Assembly (NCBI GenBank): GCA_002077065.1
Contig: NAJO01000008.1
Location: 434,001-498,000, forward strand
Origin: Cryoendolithus antarcticus
Taxonomy: Eukaryota; Ascomycota; Dothideomycetes; Cladosporiales; Cladosporiaceae
DNA: 64,000 bases
Direction of reading: 5' to 3'
The first letter of the stretch is position 1. The number at the start of each line of letters is the position of its first letter. The position numbers and the translations under genes were made by a program. Of this stretch, positions 1-9,887 are shown piece by piece. The notes beneath the pieces were generated by a model, which saw nothing but the letters and a program-made list of their open reading frames with translations, did no database searches and was not told the origin of the DNA.

Positions 1-299
1 TGATCACGGCCGCATCTGTCACCACCGCCATTGAGCCTACTACGACCACTACCACTGCTTTCTCGACCACGATCACTACGGTCATCAACGATACCACGAT
101 CACCATCGTGTCTACATTGACGGCCACTCCGTCGCAAAGCTCGACAGCCTACTATGATGATGGCATGTGGCACACTTACTACCCAATCAAGAGTTTTGAG
201 ACTGCTATAGCTACCACTACACAGCTTGTACGCCGTGAGCCTGCTGCTGAGACTGCAGCGCCTGCACCGTACGAGGTGATAAGCTGGGAGGAGACTTGA
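1..299 (+). CDS. C-terminal end of a Ser/Thr-rich protein (5' partial)
   Basis: An open frame enters from the left edge (codons in phase with position 3) and stops with TGA at 297-299, so only about the last 99 residues are visible. The first 35 residues are extremely rich in Thr, with runs of TTTTTT and TTITT. This composition is typical of O-glycosylated linkers in fungal cell-wall or secreted proteins. The last 60 residues are ordinary in composition and contain a YYDDGMWHTYYP patch and an RREP basic pair. No transmembrane segment or GPI signal is visible at the C-terminus. I do not recognise the family, and the catalytic or anchoring part, if any, lies outside the window. Confidence 0.6.
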   Translation, partial: ITAASVTTAIEPTTTTTTAFSTTITTVINDTTITIVSTLTATPSQSSTAYYDDGMWHTYYPIKSFETAIATTTQLVRREPAAETAAPAPYEVISWEET

Positions 300-750
300 G
301 CGTCAAGTCGCGTAGTGGAATGTGCCTGACTACGACTATGAGACGATTATGACGACTGAACGCTCGACTGAGAATACGCGCGGGTTGTGTAGCGTTTTGT
401 AGCGAGTGCGCTTGATGTATGGGAAATGACGGGAAACGAGCACTATGCTTCTAATGGCCGCTCTGCTAGTGCAGCATAAGAGCAGGATGTATTACGGAAC
501 GAATTACTTAACGTGGGACTGTGACTATGTACAGTGTATGCAACAACAAATTAAAAATACTGTGTTCTGTCATCCCTTGTGATCTCGTTGTGTCAATATC
601 GTTACATATATTCAAAGGGTGCAGTAGATGCTCGCACGTGACACTCGACGTACTTCCCCCGTCGGTCCTCCACTTTCACGCGCCAGCTTCGCGACTTCAC
701 ATCCACCTCTCGGTGCGATACACTAGCAAACAACCCCGCATGCTGCCACC
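300..750. other. Intergenic region upstream of ARP9
   Basis: No gene is supported here. The right end should hold the ARP9 promoter. There is an AT-rich ACATATAT stretch about 145 bp before the ARP9 start, and the sequence just before the ATG (GCCACC) is a strong eukaryotic initiation context. The first 200 bp are presumably the 3' region of the left-edge gene. Confidence 0.5.
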
Positions 751-2757
751 ATGCCGCCCTTTCGCGATGACCAGATCTTTGTGCGCCACATGCCAATCCG
801 CAATATATATGACACCGCAAGCTGCTAACATCATGTTCAACAGATCATCGCTCCCGGGTCGCAAACCACCCTCGCGCAACTCGGGCTGCCAGAATCCTTC
901 ACACCCGCCCGCTATCGCCTACGATCGCGCATGTTCGCAGCGCAAAAGGCAGGCCAATTCGAGCCTGTGAAAGTCCGGCGAAAAGAGAAACCCTCCGGCA
1001 GCCATGCCGAGCCCACACCAGCCGAAGAGGAGGAGGAAGAGTGGGAAGAAGACCGCCTCAGCGAGGAAGGCGCCGTCTGGCCCATCCAACATGGCCGCAT
1101 CGTGAACTGGCTGGGCTTTTACGCCCTCATGGAGCACGTCTATAACACCGTCAACCCGCCCTTCCATACTCCCATCCTGCTTATCAGCGAACCCGTCTGG
1201 ACGCCCAAGGAAGTGGAGAAGGTCACGCAATTCTTCTTTGAGAAATTCAAGGTGCCTGCCTTCAGCATCATGGATGCGGCCATGGCTGCTAGCTATGCTT
1301 ATGGCGCGCCTACGGCGACGGTCGTGGACGTTGGGTATGGTAAGGCGGACGTGACGTGCGTTGCGGACTTTGTGCTGCATGATGTGGGAAGGGGATTGGC
1401 GGTGCCGGATTGTGGAGGAGAGGCGATGACGGGAAGGTTGGTGGAGCTGTTGAATGGACGGAAGGGATTCAACAGGGAGGTGTGCGAGCAATTGAAGAAG
1501 AGCAGTGTTTGTGAGGTGTTGGCGCATGAGGACGAGCTGCCTACGACTGCTGGAACGGCGGACGATGGGGCGGGTAACCCGGCTGCGGCGGCGTCGACTG
1601 GTATGGACGGATCGTCGAATGAGCACAGGCACAGTGTCACTGCGACAGGTACGATACCCCGAGGTCCTGGGTTGGGTACAGAGGTGGGCGAGGAGAAGAA
1701 GCTGGAGGACGAGGAGGGTGTGCTGGATATCGCAAGTATTGTTACCAGCGGCAATATGCAGGAGTACCTTGCGCAGAAAGAGAAGGAGAAAGCAGAGAAG
1801 GCTGCAGCTAGGCAGAACAAGAAGGGGAGCGATGCACAACAACAGACTGCAGCAAAACCAGTGCGACTGCCGAATGCCAAGCGACCACGGAATACATTCG
1901 TGTACGAGGATCATGCTCTGCGAGACGCAATGAAGACAGCAGGTATGAACACGCAGGAGCTGGCCGACATGTCGTGTGCGCTAGATGATGCTCCGAACAA
2001 GCGCCAGAAGACACCCGAGCCGACATCTGCCGTCTCAGACAAGGCAGCCGACGCCTCTTTCGTCGAGCACGATGCTGTGAAAGAGCGCTCCGGCTCTTCG
2101 ACCTTCCGCCGCGAAATCGAGGTCGGTCTCGAGCGCTTTCAAGCAGCTTCAGGTGGAATTTTGGATCGCCTGGCAGACGCCATCTTCCGCACGGTGCAGT
2201 CTTGCAGCGACGTGTCGAAGCGCAGTGAGCTGTGGGACAATATGATCATCGTCGGCAATGGCGCCAAAGTACGCGGCTTCAAGGAAGCACTCCTCGTGCG
2301 TCTCAGTGAAAAGTACCTCATCTCGCCTTCGTCAGCGACGATCTTCACTTCAGAGCTACCATCAAACCTCTCAACGCCCATGGCGACCGGTGCAAACACC
2401 CCGCTCCCTCAAATGCCTGGCCAGCATCACTCCTCTGGCGTCAACCCTCTCCTGCTCGCTGCCACCACCGCACAACATCATCCTCACCTCAACCCGTCAT
2501 CCTCCGGTCTCGGCCAGCAGCTAAATGCTCACACGCATTCTGGACACGGTCAGACGCCTACTAGTATCAAGCTCGCGAAGATACCTGACTACTTCCCGGA
2601 GTGGAAAGAGGTCGGGTACGATGAAGCGACGTTCCTGGGTGCGCAAGTCGCAGCGAAGGTATTGTTCATTGTTGATGGTGGGGCGAGTAATGGGTACATG
2701 ACGAGGACGAACTATAATGAGCAGGGGCCGAGTGGGATACACGAAGTCGCCTTATAG
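751..2757 (+). CDS. ARP9: Actin-related protein 9 (SWI/SNF and RSC remodeller subunit)
   Basis: Two exons, 751..780 and 844..2757, are joined by a 63-bp GT-AG intron with a GCTAAC branch point, giving 647 aa. The short first exon gives MPPFRDDQIF, and exon 2 continues directly with IIAPGSQTTLAQLGLPESF, the usual N-terminus of fungal ARP9. Actin-fold signatures follow: the ISEPVWTPKEVEKVTQFFFE segment, a phosphate-binding-like VVDVGYGKADVTCV, and DCGGEAMTGRLVELL. A late IIVGNGAKVRGFKEAL segment matches the actin GG-hairpin region. A low-complexity, charged insert of about 200 residues, including an acidic and Lys/Glu-rich stretch, interrupts the actin fold, as is common in fungal ARP9. From family knowledge the protein pairs with ARP7/ARP-type partners on the HSA helix of the remodelling ATPase in the nucleus. 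The start is well supported by context and homology; the exact extent of the insert is uncertain. Confidence 0.9.
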
Positions 2758-3013
2758 GAGCTGAGGATATCTATGTTTGCTGGGGTGCATGAAGGGATGA
2801 TAAAACGCTGGGCTGCAGCGAGCAGGCGGAGCGAATCGGCCGCACATCGTTATGTAGAACATGCTGACTGACAGGTGAAGTCTCTCGAAGCTAAGTGCGC
2901 GTTCCGTTCACTTCAGAGGTGAAATTTCCCTGGAAGGAACACACACATTCACGTCCCTCCCTTCTTCAAAGTCTCACCTGCGTGTCTCACCCCTAGCTCA
3001 CCTCGCTGCTGAC

Positions 3014-3811
3014 ATGGATCTGAATCAGTGCTCTCCACGAATGGTGGTCCCAATGGAGATGCCCTTGGCTGCATCTACAGAAGCACAGCTACACGATGCC
3101 TGCGACACCGCTCTCAACATCGTCGAGCTGCTGGAAATGGTCCTTCTGGAGCTTCCTGCCATCAACATATACGGCGTCCAGCGCGTCTCAAAGCTCTGGC
3201 AGACGGTCATCGGTACCTCAACCGCAATTCGGAATTAATTGCACCTTCGCACGAAGCAACAGGCACGACGCACATGGCGCCTCAGAGCACAGACGGATAT
3301 ACACAACTGCATCCACTACCGCGCAATCCCTGAGTACGCCGAGCAGCTAGAGTCAGACATCTCGATCACCTCGGGCACCTTCAATCCTTTGCTTCAGCTT
3401 GCTCTGCCGCCAGACTTCCACATCTGCCGCGTCTTGACGGTAGCCCTGCCTACAGGGGAGATTTCAATGCACTCCACCACCGCTCGATTCGCCGCTCATG
3501 TAACAGTACGCAAGCGAGGGTTGTGGGCCGAGTCGTTCGTTACCGATCCGCCATCCATGGCCTTCAGAGTCTGGCGTCGACTGTATCAACCTACTAAGGA
3601 TGACTATGATCAGGAAGGGAACATGCTGGGGAGATGGATCATACGGGAGCAAGGAGTGAGGATTGGAGATGTGCTAGGTGTGGTTGAGTCGACCATCCCG
3701 GAGTGGCGCATTGACAACATGAGGATTGGGATTGGCGCGCTGGATCCGCTTGTTGATTTGGCTGGGGTGTGGGTGGAGAGAGACGAGAGGGGTGAAGGTA
3801 GTGGCCATTAG
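3014..3811 (+). pseudogene. F-box-like protein interrupted by an in-frame stop
   Basis: The frame from ATG 3014 shows a degenerate F-box: LNIVELLEMVLLELPAINIY followed by GVQRVSKLWQTVIGTSTAIR. It then meets TAA at 3236-3238. The same frame resumes immediately (LHLRTKQQARRTWRLR) and stays open to TAG... at 3811 for another 190 residues. Both sides look like one protein: the second F-box gene at 7467 has the same motif series and continues through this point without a break. Possible explanations are a nonsense mutation (pseudogene or sequencing error), stop readthrough, or removal of an in-frame 57-bp intron at 3206..3262 (starts GTCATC, ends CAACAG). The intron would delete the conserved end of the F-box, so I favour a nonsense change. 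F-box proteins normally recruit substrates to SCF ubiquitin ligases through Skp1. No catalytic domain is seen in the C-terminal part. Confidence 0.5.
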
Positions 3812-4194
3812 GTACATTTGCGGTGGATCGAGGGACGAGCTTCTGCTGAGTATGGTCTCCTGCCTTGCCATCGTGTCTTCCCTCACTTACCTGTTTTCTT
3901 GAGTTCGCACGGTGAGGGCGGTTGAAGGTAATGTTACACTATAAAGGAATGGGTAAGGTAGGTATGCAGTGTAGCTAACTTTCAGATTTTGAACGTACGA
4001 GCCAATGGAGGCAAACAGCCTTCCGGCGAAAGCTTCACGGCGATGTCGTGTTTGCTCTAAGCAAGCTTGTGCGATCGCAGCATTCTCCAGAGGTAGCGAG
4101 ATGATCTATACAATTTACTCTCACGACACTCAAGCTCAACTGCCACTCGCTCTCCTCGACTAGCTTGTGATAGAGCCCTCGCGATCTCTGCAGC
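3812..4194. other. Intergenic region
   Basis: This spans from the end of the interrupted F-box frame to the start of the duplicated-unit gene. No coding sequence, RNA gene or repeat was recognised. It probably holds the promoter of the gene at 4195. Confidence 0.4.
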
Positions 4195-6936
4195 ATGGCT
4201 CGACTTGCCACTGGGAAGTGGACTGGGACGAAGGATGCTCCGCTCGTCATCGTCTCTGCCTTCGCACTATTCTGGCTTACAGGCTCCTATGTTGATAGCG
4301 CTCTGTACGATCTTCAGCAAGCATGGACACCCCCGATAGAGCCGTACAAACCCGAGCCTCGTGTCTTCCGCCCTCTTGACGCGGGTCTTGAAGTCATTTC
4401 CATCTCAGCACCCGAGCCGTTTCGCGATGGCAATCATACCAGCATTGCGTGGTCTCAGAATCGCAATCTCTTCCGCCGAGCTGGCGATCCTGGAGCCGAC
4501 ACTCCAGCGAACCGTGACGCTTTCCAGAAAGCCATCACCAAAGGCCAGTCCCTTCTTTGCAGACTCGCAGATGCATCTGGCCCAAGTACGAGTCCGTACA
4601 CAGTACTCGACAATCTCAAGGACTGGGGCTACGATAGTGTCGATGTTACGGTGCAAGCCACCAACACCTACGCCAACACATGGCTGGCATTCTTTCAGAA
4701 ACATAATTTCAACATTCGCAATCAGCCTGGGCAGAACCACCTCGGAGCTTTTCAACTTACGGGCTACAACCTCGAGACTTCGTACAAGCATGCGAGGAAC
4801 ACAACGCATCAGGGTGTCACTTATCATGCCACCGGCGCGGAGTTCAAAAACACCATAAATGTTCACGATGGTGTGATCATCGCCCATCATGTAAGTCCAT
4901 GTGCTTGCGCCAGCGGGTTCACACACTGACGCTGCTCAGAACTTTGGCCCGGACTTTACGTCCAAGCACGTGGCTGGGCAGAAGTTGGGATTTCCACCAG
5001 GCTCTCCGATAGCGAAGCTCAAGAGGTGAGTGCGATGTTTCATGCTTCGACGCCAGTATCCAGCGACTAACGAAGGCATCATGTAGTTGGAGCGACGCTG
5101 TCTATCTGATCTGGTGAGTCACCTCTAGCGCTCAAGACCACCGAATACACATCTACAGAGACGAAGGTACTGACTCCGCTAGGCAATCCCAGACCACAGT
5201 CGATACTAGGAAGAATCTAAACTTCGTGCTGCGCGACCACATCGTCAATCCTGATACGACCACGATCATCGCACAGGCCTTGAAGAGCGCCGGCTACGTT
5301 CACACAGTCCCTCCGGTATGGCCGGGTGTGACACTCACCCCTTCGGACGATGAGGGCAAGCAAGCAGCATGGGAAGCCTTGATAGCGTAGGTAGCACCAC
5401 GTGTTGTTTCATGGACAGCATTGCCAGATACTGACAAGTGATAGTGCGCCAAATGTGCAAGGTGTAGCATGGCTACTGATCCAGCATTTCGAGGCGATGG
5501 GAAAGAAGACTATCAAGTCTATCACAGTCTCAGATCAAGCCAATGCCGCCAATCACAAGGACACCGGCAGCTTCTCTGCGAATATGGTCATAGAGCTAGG
5601 CGAGCGAGACGCACCACCCACAACACCTCCGCGTCTTGCACGGCGGGCCTTCGGCGACGATCCCGCAAAAGACCTGAAGATTTATCAGGACTACACATCC
5701 AAGGGTCAGCGTCTGCTGTGCAACTTCGATGACCCGGGAGGCGGGCTACAAACACCGTGGACTGACTATGCTGCGATCGAGTCCTGGGGCTGGACCAAGT
5801 CACCCAGCTTCGTACGTAGCGGTATCAGCGCTCGAGCGGAGAAGTTCCAGGGATTCTTCAAGAAGAATGGCTTCAACATGCAGAACTCGCCGCAGGGCAA
5901 CAACCTGGAGGTTCAGTATAAGCACGACAGGACGACCACACATGATGGCGTGCAGTATCCGGCGACTGGAGGCGAGTTCACCGACACCTACAATGTCAAG
6001 GACGGCGTTCTGATCGCGAGTGTGGTACGCTGCTATGTCCTCCGATGAGTATCATGGCGGTGCTGACGGATAGCAGAACTTCGGTCCACTTCAAGCAAGC
6101 AAAGGCTGGCGTGGGCAGAACGCGAGGTTTCCTCCGGGTGGTGCTATTACCGAGTTCAAGAAGTGAGTATCCATGGTCGCATCGAATTTGCAGTCGCTGA
6201 CCTGTATGTTTGTAGCTGGAGCGATGGGATCTACTTGACTTGGTAAGTCGCCTGGCCCCGCCCCTATAGTGGCGAGGATGACTGTGAGACCTTTCACTTC
6301 TTCGAATACTCTGGATCCTCTCGCGGCGATCATTGCACGTGCATGCGAGCTATCTTGGCTATGGCCAGTCCGTTGCTGGCCGCATGCGGGTCGCGAGCCA
6401 ATGGAGAAGCCGCTGTTGCAGTGCGTCTGCTCACTTCGACAAGCTGACACTCGCATCATCAGGAAGTCTATGACGACTGATCAAAACCGAAGCAATCTCA
6501 AGTTTGTCATCCGCCAGAGCGTCGTTAACGAAGACACTCTCTCGGTCATAGCGAGCGCCATGAAGAGTACCGGCCGCTCCGATCACGTTCCGCCGGCGTA
6601 CCCTGGTACTACCTTCACACGCTCTACCACGGACGCAAAGATGCAAACCGCCTTCGAGGCGCTGATCGTGTAAGACCAAGCCATGGCTGAGCTTGACCTA
6701 TGTATCATTGAGTCCATACTGACAGATACTGCAGAACACCCAACGTTAGTGGGATCGTTTGGCTGCTCGTGCAGCATTTCGAGGCTATGGGCAAGAAGAC
6801 GATCAAGTCCATCACGGTGATGGACGCTACAAATCCCATGATGGCTCATCTGGATGCCTTCCAGGCACACATCATTGTCGAGCTGGGGCCGGCTTCGGAA
6901 GTGAGCCCGAGGAAGCGACGGAGGTGGATGTTGTGA
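4195..6936 (+). CDS. Membrane-anchored protein of unknown function with an internal tandem duplication
   Basis: I reconstruct nine exons: 4195..4890, 4940..5025, 5087..5113, 5183..5386, 5445..6024, 6077..6162, 6216..6242, 6463..6669 and 6735..6936, giving 704 aa. Every junction is GT-AG and in phase. Near the N-terminus, residues about 16-36 (APLVIVSAFALFWLTGSYVD) are hydrophobic, consistent with a signal anchor. The rest is two copies of one unit of about 300 residues. Each unit runs in order through RRA, KGQ(S/R)LLC, WGxxxxxxV, FF(Q/K)KxxFN(I/M), YKHxRxTTHxGVxYxATGxEF, DGV(I/L)IA, NFGP, a WSDxxYL(I/T)W mini-exon, (A/F)EALI and W LL(I/V)QHFEAMGKKTIKSITV. Intron positions and phases (0, 2, 2, 2) are the same in both units, and mini-exons 3 and 7 are both 27 bp. 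I do not recognise the family and propose no function. Two adjacent genes are possible, but no stop or start separates the units. Confidence 0.75.
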
Positions 6937-7466
6937 TGTGAATCTAGATACGGCAAGTCGATCTGGACCAGAGTCGTACTTCTGATCCCTTATCATGCCC
7001 CGATCCACTGCAATGACAAGTAGAAGCTCTTGCCAAAGGACCGATATGTTTATGCATATACGCAGTCCCTCGTAGGTGTAAATGCTCGATCGGTGTCAGT
7101 CTGACTCTTCGCTGATCCCGACTATTGGTTATTCCTTCCCTCACTTGAGTCTTCCCGTTGCCAAGGCTGCTCACTCATGGCTACCAGTCCGCGCAGAGGA
7201 GATTGCATCGCTATCCAGAGCTTGGCAGGTTCTTGTGGGCGACTACTAGCGGTGCCAATACCCTCGTTAGCCCAAGTATCCCACCTCGAAAGCTGCCTTA
7301 GACACTTCTTACTTGTCATCTCAGGGTCGCAGTCAGCAATGTGCCTCACATCGCTCCTGCCTTCAGTGAGGCTCGCGATTCTGCCAAGCCAGCTCAATTG
7401 AACACGCCGTTCTTTGACTCAACCTCACACACACACACATTAAACCATTGTCCATCACTCACCAAC
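6937..7466. other. Intergenic region with a short CA repeat
   Basis: No gene is seen. A (CA)7 dinucleotide run lies at 7426..7439, about 30 bp before the F-box start codon, and probably falls in the 5' UTR or core promoter. The start codon context is CCAACATGG. Confidence 0.45.
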
Positions 7467-8434
7467 ATGGCGCGCGGCAAGCCAGCCGCGAAGGCCATAG
7501 CGGATGATAGTAAGGTCAGTCGCGTCACAGTTTCTCAGCCACGTAGTCATGACGATCACTGACATCTTGTCTCCAGGTCAAGCGCAAGAGCATCAAAGCT
7601 GCGCCGCCACCTCGCCAGCGAGTGACCCGAGCCATGACTGCACGTAGCGTCCCGATGGCTGTCTTCAATACTGCGGAATTACTGGAACGTATACTGCTCC
7701 AACTCGAGCCTAAGATCATCTTCGGGGTTCAGCGTGTGTGCACGCAATTCCGCGACATCCTTGCGTCTTCCCCCAGGCTGCGAGAGATGTGCTGGTTGCG
7801 CCTTCCAATCCAGCCAACTGGCCATGAGATCGAGCGGTGGGTGTCACGTCCGAGCGCAACTTTATATCGATACGAATGGGTCAAGGTGAAAGGTGATGGC
7901 TCCACCCAGAAATCTTTCGTGCCGGTCCAGCTCAGTCCCTTCTTCGGGAGAAACGTCGGCGCACACTTTATGGCCTCCTACGTATCAGATGATACGAACT
8001 ACAGGTCTTACAACTCGGCGCGTCCAATCGTGAAAGCGGTGATTCACGGTCAAGGATCCAGGCTTAGTCTCCTGGGTACACAAATATGCGATCCGCCATG
8101 CGATATCTGGATAATCGACCACCTATCGGCGACGCTACAGGCCAAGCCCCCAATTTATGCGTATCTTCCAACTCCACTCAGAGTCACAGGCTGTTCGACG
8201 CTAGGCCAGATCCTGGACCGGGCTTTGGCAGCAAAAGCATGGGCCGGCTCCGGACAGGCTTTCGAGCAACAAAGGAAGCAGGCTCCGGGAGAAGCACAAC
8301 AGCGTATGACGATTGCGCAGTTACAATGTGCTACTGGCCTGGAGGACCGCTTCAGACTTAACCTTGGAAACTGCTGGGTGCATCCACATGGGACGGTGAT
8401 CACCACGGAGCAGGAACGAGGGCAGGTGGCGTGA
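7467..8434 (+). CDS. F-box domain protein
   Basis: Exons 7467..7514 and 7577..8434 flank a 62-bp intron (donor GTCAGT, acceptor CTCCAG), giving 301 aa. The short first exon encodes a basic N-terminus (MARGKPAAKAIADDSK) that continues as VKRKSIKAAPPPRQR. The F-box follows at residues about 42-80: VFNTAELLERILLQLEPKII then FGVQRVCTQFRDILASS and PRLRE. The remaining 220 residues have no recognisable LRR, WD40 or Kelch repeats, as is usual in the large, fast-evolving F-box families of Dothideomycetes. The protein presumably binds Skp1 in an SCF ubiquitin ligase; the substrate is unknown. The interrupted gene at 3014 is a paralogue with the same N-terminal layout. Confidence 0.8.
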
Positions 8435-8861
8435 TTGGACGTCTTAGATGGAGCAGGAGCAGCGCGACATCATGGCGCAATACTGTTGTGATCAGCTCCA
8501 GCGGTAGTTGAGCAGAGCGACGACTGTCTGCATGTGTCTACGCGGTCGAAATTAGCTGAAAGGTCGACCTCTAAGCATTTGGATATTGGAGACGTGGCCT
8601 CAAGCTAAGAGCTCACTGTGAAAGGCCACTGCGGTCGGACTCCCTCCACCTAGTCTCGGAGGGAACGGCGTGTATCATCAGCCTTCGAACCCTACTGCTA
8701 CACCCAATGAGCATCATCTCAATTGGGACTCAGACGCGATCCTGCTCTGCGTTCATACAGCATTGCAAAGTTGTTTCCATGACGCCTTCAGCTACTTCTG
8801 GTACAGATGTGTCCTCGCGATATCATGAAAGCCGGACTCCCAGAATACAATCATGCACCTC
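8435..8861. other. Intergenic region between convergent genes
   Basis: This lies between the 3' ends of the F-box gene (plus) and TVP18 (minus). I see no supported gene; it should contain both 3' UTRs. Confidence 0.4.
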
Positions 8862-9431
8862 TTATACAATCATCTGCGCAACCCCTTGCCCACCCAACGT
8901 CTTACTGCTCTGAAATGCCTGTCCCTTGAACCCCGCCAACGCATAGCACACCGCCGCGATCAACAGAAACACCGCTGCAGCGATCAAACTCGTCGCATAT
9001 CGGATCAGACTAAGCCATTGGATCAAGCTCATCACCCCGTAGATTGCAGCGCGCATGTAGTTCGTCTCGAAGCGGCGGATAAAGGCATCGAAGCCACCGG
9101 AGGTAGGACAGATGCGAAGGAGGAGAGGAATTTCGATGAAGATGAGGACGAGACCGGAGATGCTAGGTTTGCAATTAGTGGGTGGAGGGGAGGGTTGGGA
9201 GGAGGGAAGATAGGTACAAGAGGAAGACACTCCAGAGGATTATGATGTCGAAGTGGAAGATATTTGAGATGCCTAGCGCGAAGCAGAGGATTATACAAAG
9301 GATGCCGATCCTATTGGAGCTTTGTTAGTTGTGCTGACCTCGATGCCCGTGCTCTGGGTGAGGGGAAGGCTTTCGTACCACTGGCCGTATATACTGAAGT
9401 TGCGCGACTTGAGCTCGTCGGCGATCGTCAT
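8862..9431 (-). CDS. TVP18: Golgi membrane protein TVP18
   Basis: Three exons on the minus strand (9431..9379, 9310..9218, 9162..8862) give 148 aa, the usual TVP18 length. Exon 1 is MTIADELKSRNFSIYGQ plus part of a Trp codon. Exon 2 continues with GILCIILCFALGISNIFHF. Exon 3 carries the family signature LIFIEIPLLLRICPTSGGFD, then FIRRFETNYMRAAIYGVMS and ends ALAGFKGQAFQSSKTLGG-QGVAQMIV. Four hydrophobic segments are visible. In yeast TVP18 is a late-Golgi vesicle protein associated with YIP-family proteins. The gene diverges from the trimethyllysine dioxygenase gene, leaving 456 bp between the two starts. All three exon junctions keep phase, so the model is firm. Confidence 0.95.
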
Positions 9432-9887
9432 TTTGGAGTTGTGTACAGTGCGTAGGGGGTGAAGGTCGGGCTCTGGCGATGTTATTGCGGTGGAGGGGAG
9501 GTCGAGCTCGTCGAAGGTGCTGCTATTGTTTGGCCAATCGAAGCTCTGTCTTTGTTGCGCGGCAACTTTGCAGTTCAGGGCGTAGGGCGAGGTTCAGTAC
9601 TAGATCGCGAGGTGTGTATGTGGTAGAGGTGAGATTGTGTCTTGAAATGCGACTATTTACTATGCGACTGCCTTACGCGACACGTCAACTGCGGTCGGAA
9701 CGTTGACGAAACCCTGGCGATCGGGTTTCGGAAGGAAGCGACGCCCATGTGGTGCGGCAGCGGCCCGCTGACAGTCTGGGGTCAATTACCATTGCCATTG
9801 CTATGTTCTCGTTCCTTGTGACTCTCTGACACCCTCAAAACCTTTACATGTACGCTGTTGCCTGGAATTCAGTTCACAGAGCCGGCG
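9432..9887. promoter_or_regulatory. Shared divergent promoter region of TVP18 and the carnitine dioxygenase
   Basis: The two start codons face away from each other across 456 bp with no gene between them, so both promoters must lie here. I recognise no specific transcription-factor site. Confidence 0.45.

Noticed and set aside
521..970. 149-codon plus-strand frame over the ARP9 5' end
   Set aside because: It runs through the ARP9 first exon and intron in another frame. The spliced ARP9 model explains this region fully.
919..1914. 331-codon open frame on the minus strand
   Set aside because: It is the reverse shadow of the ARP9 coding sequence, has no motif of its own, and its residues (Ser/Arg/His-rich) mirror the codon bias of the plus strand.
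7426..7439. (CA)7 run as a possible regulatory or mobile element
   Set aside because: A dinucleotide repeat this short is common in fungal promoters and 5' UTRs. Noted only as a landmark.
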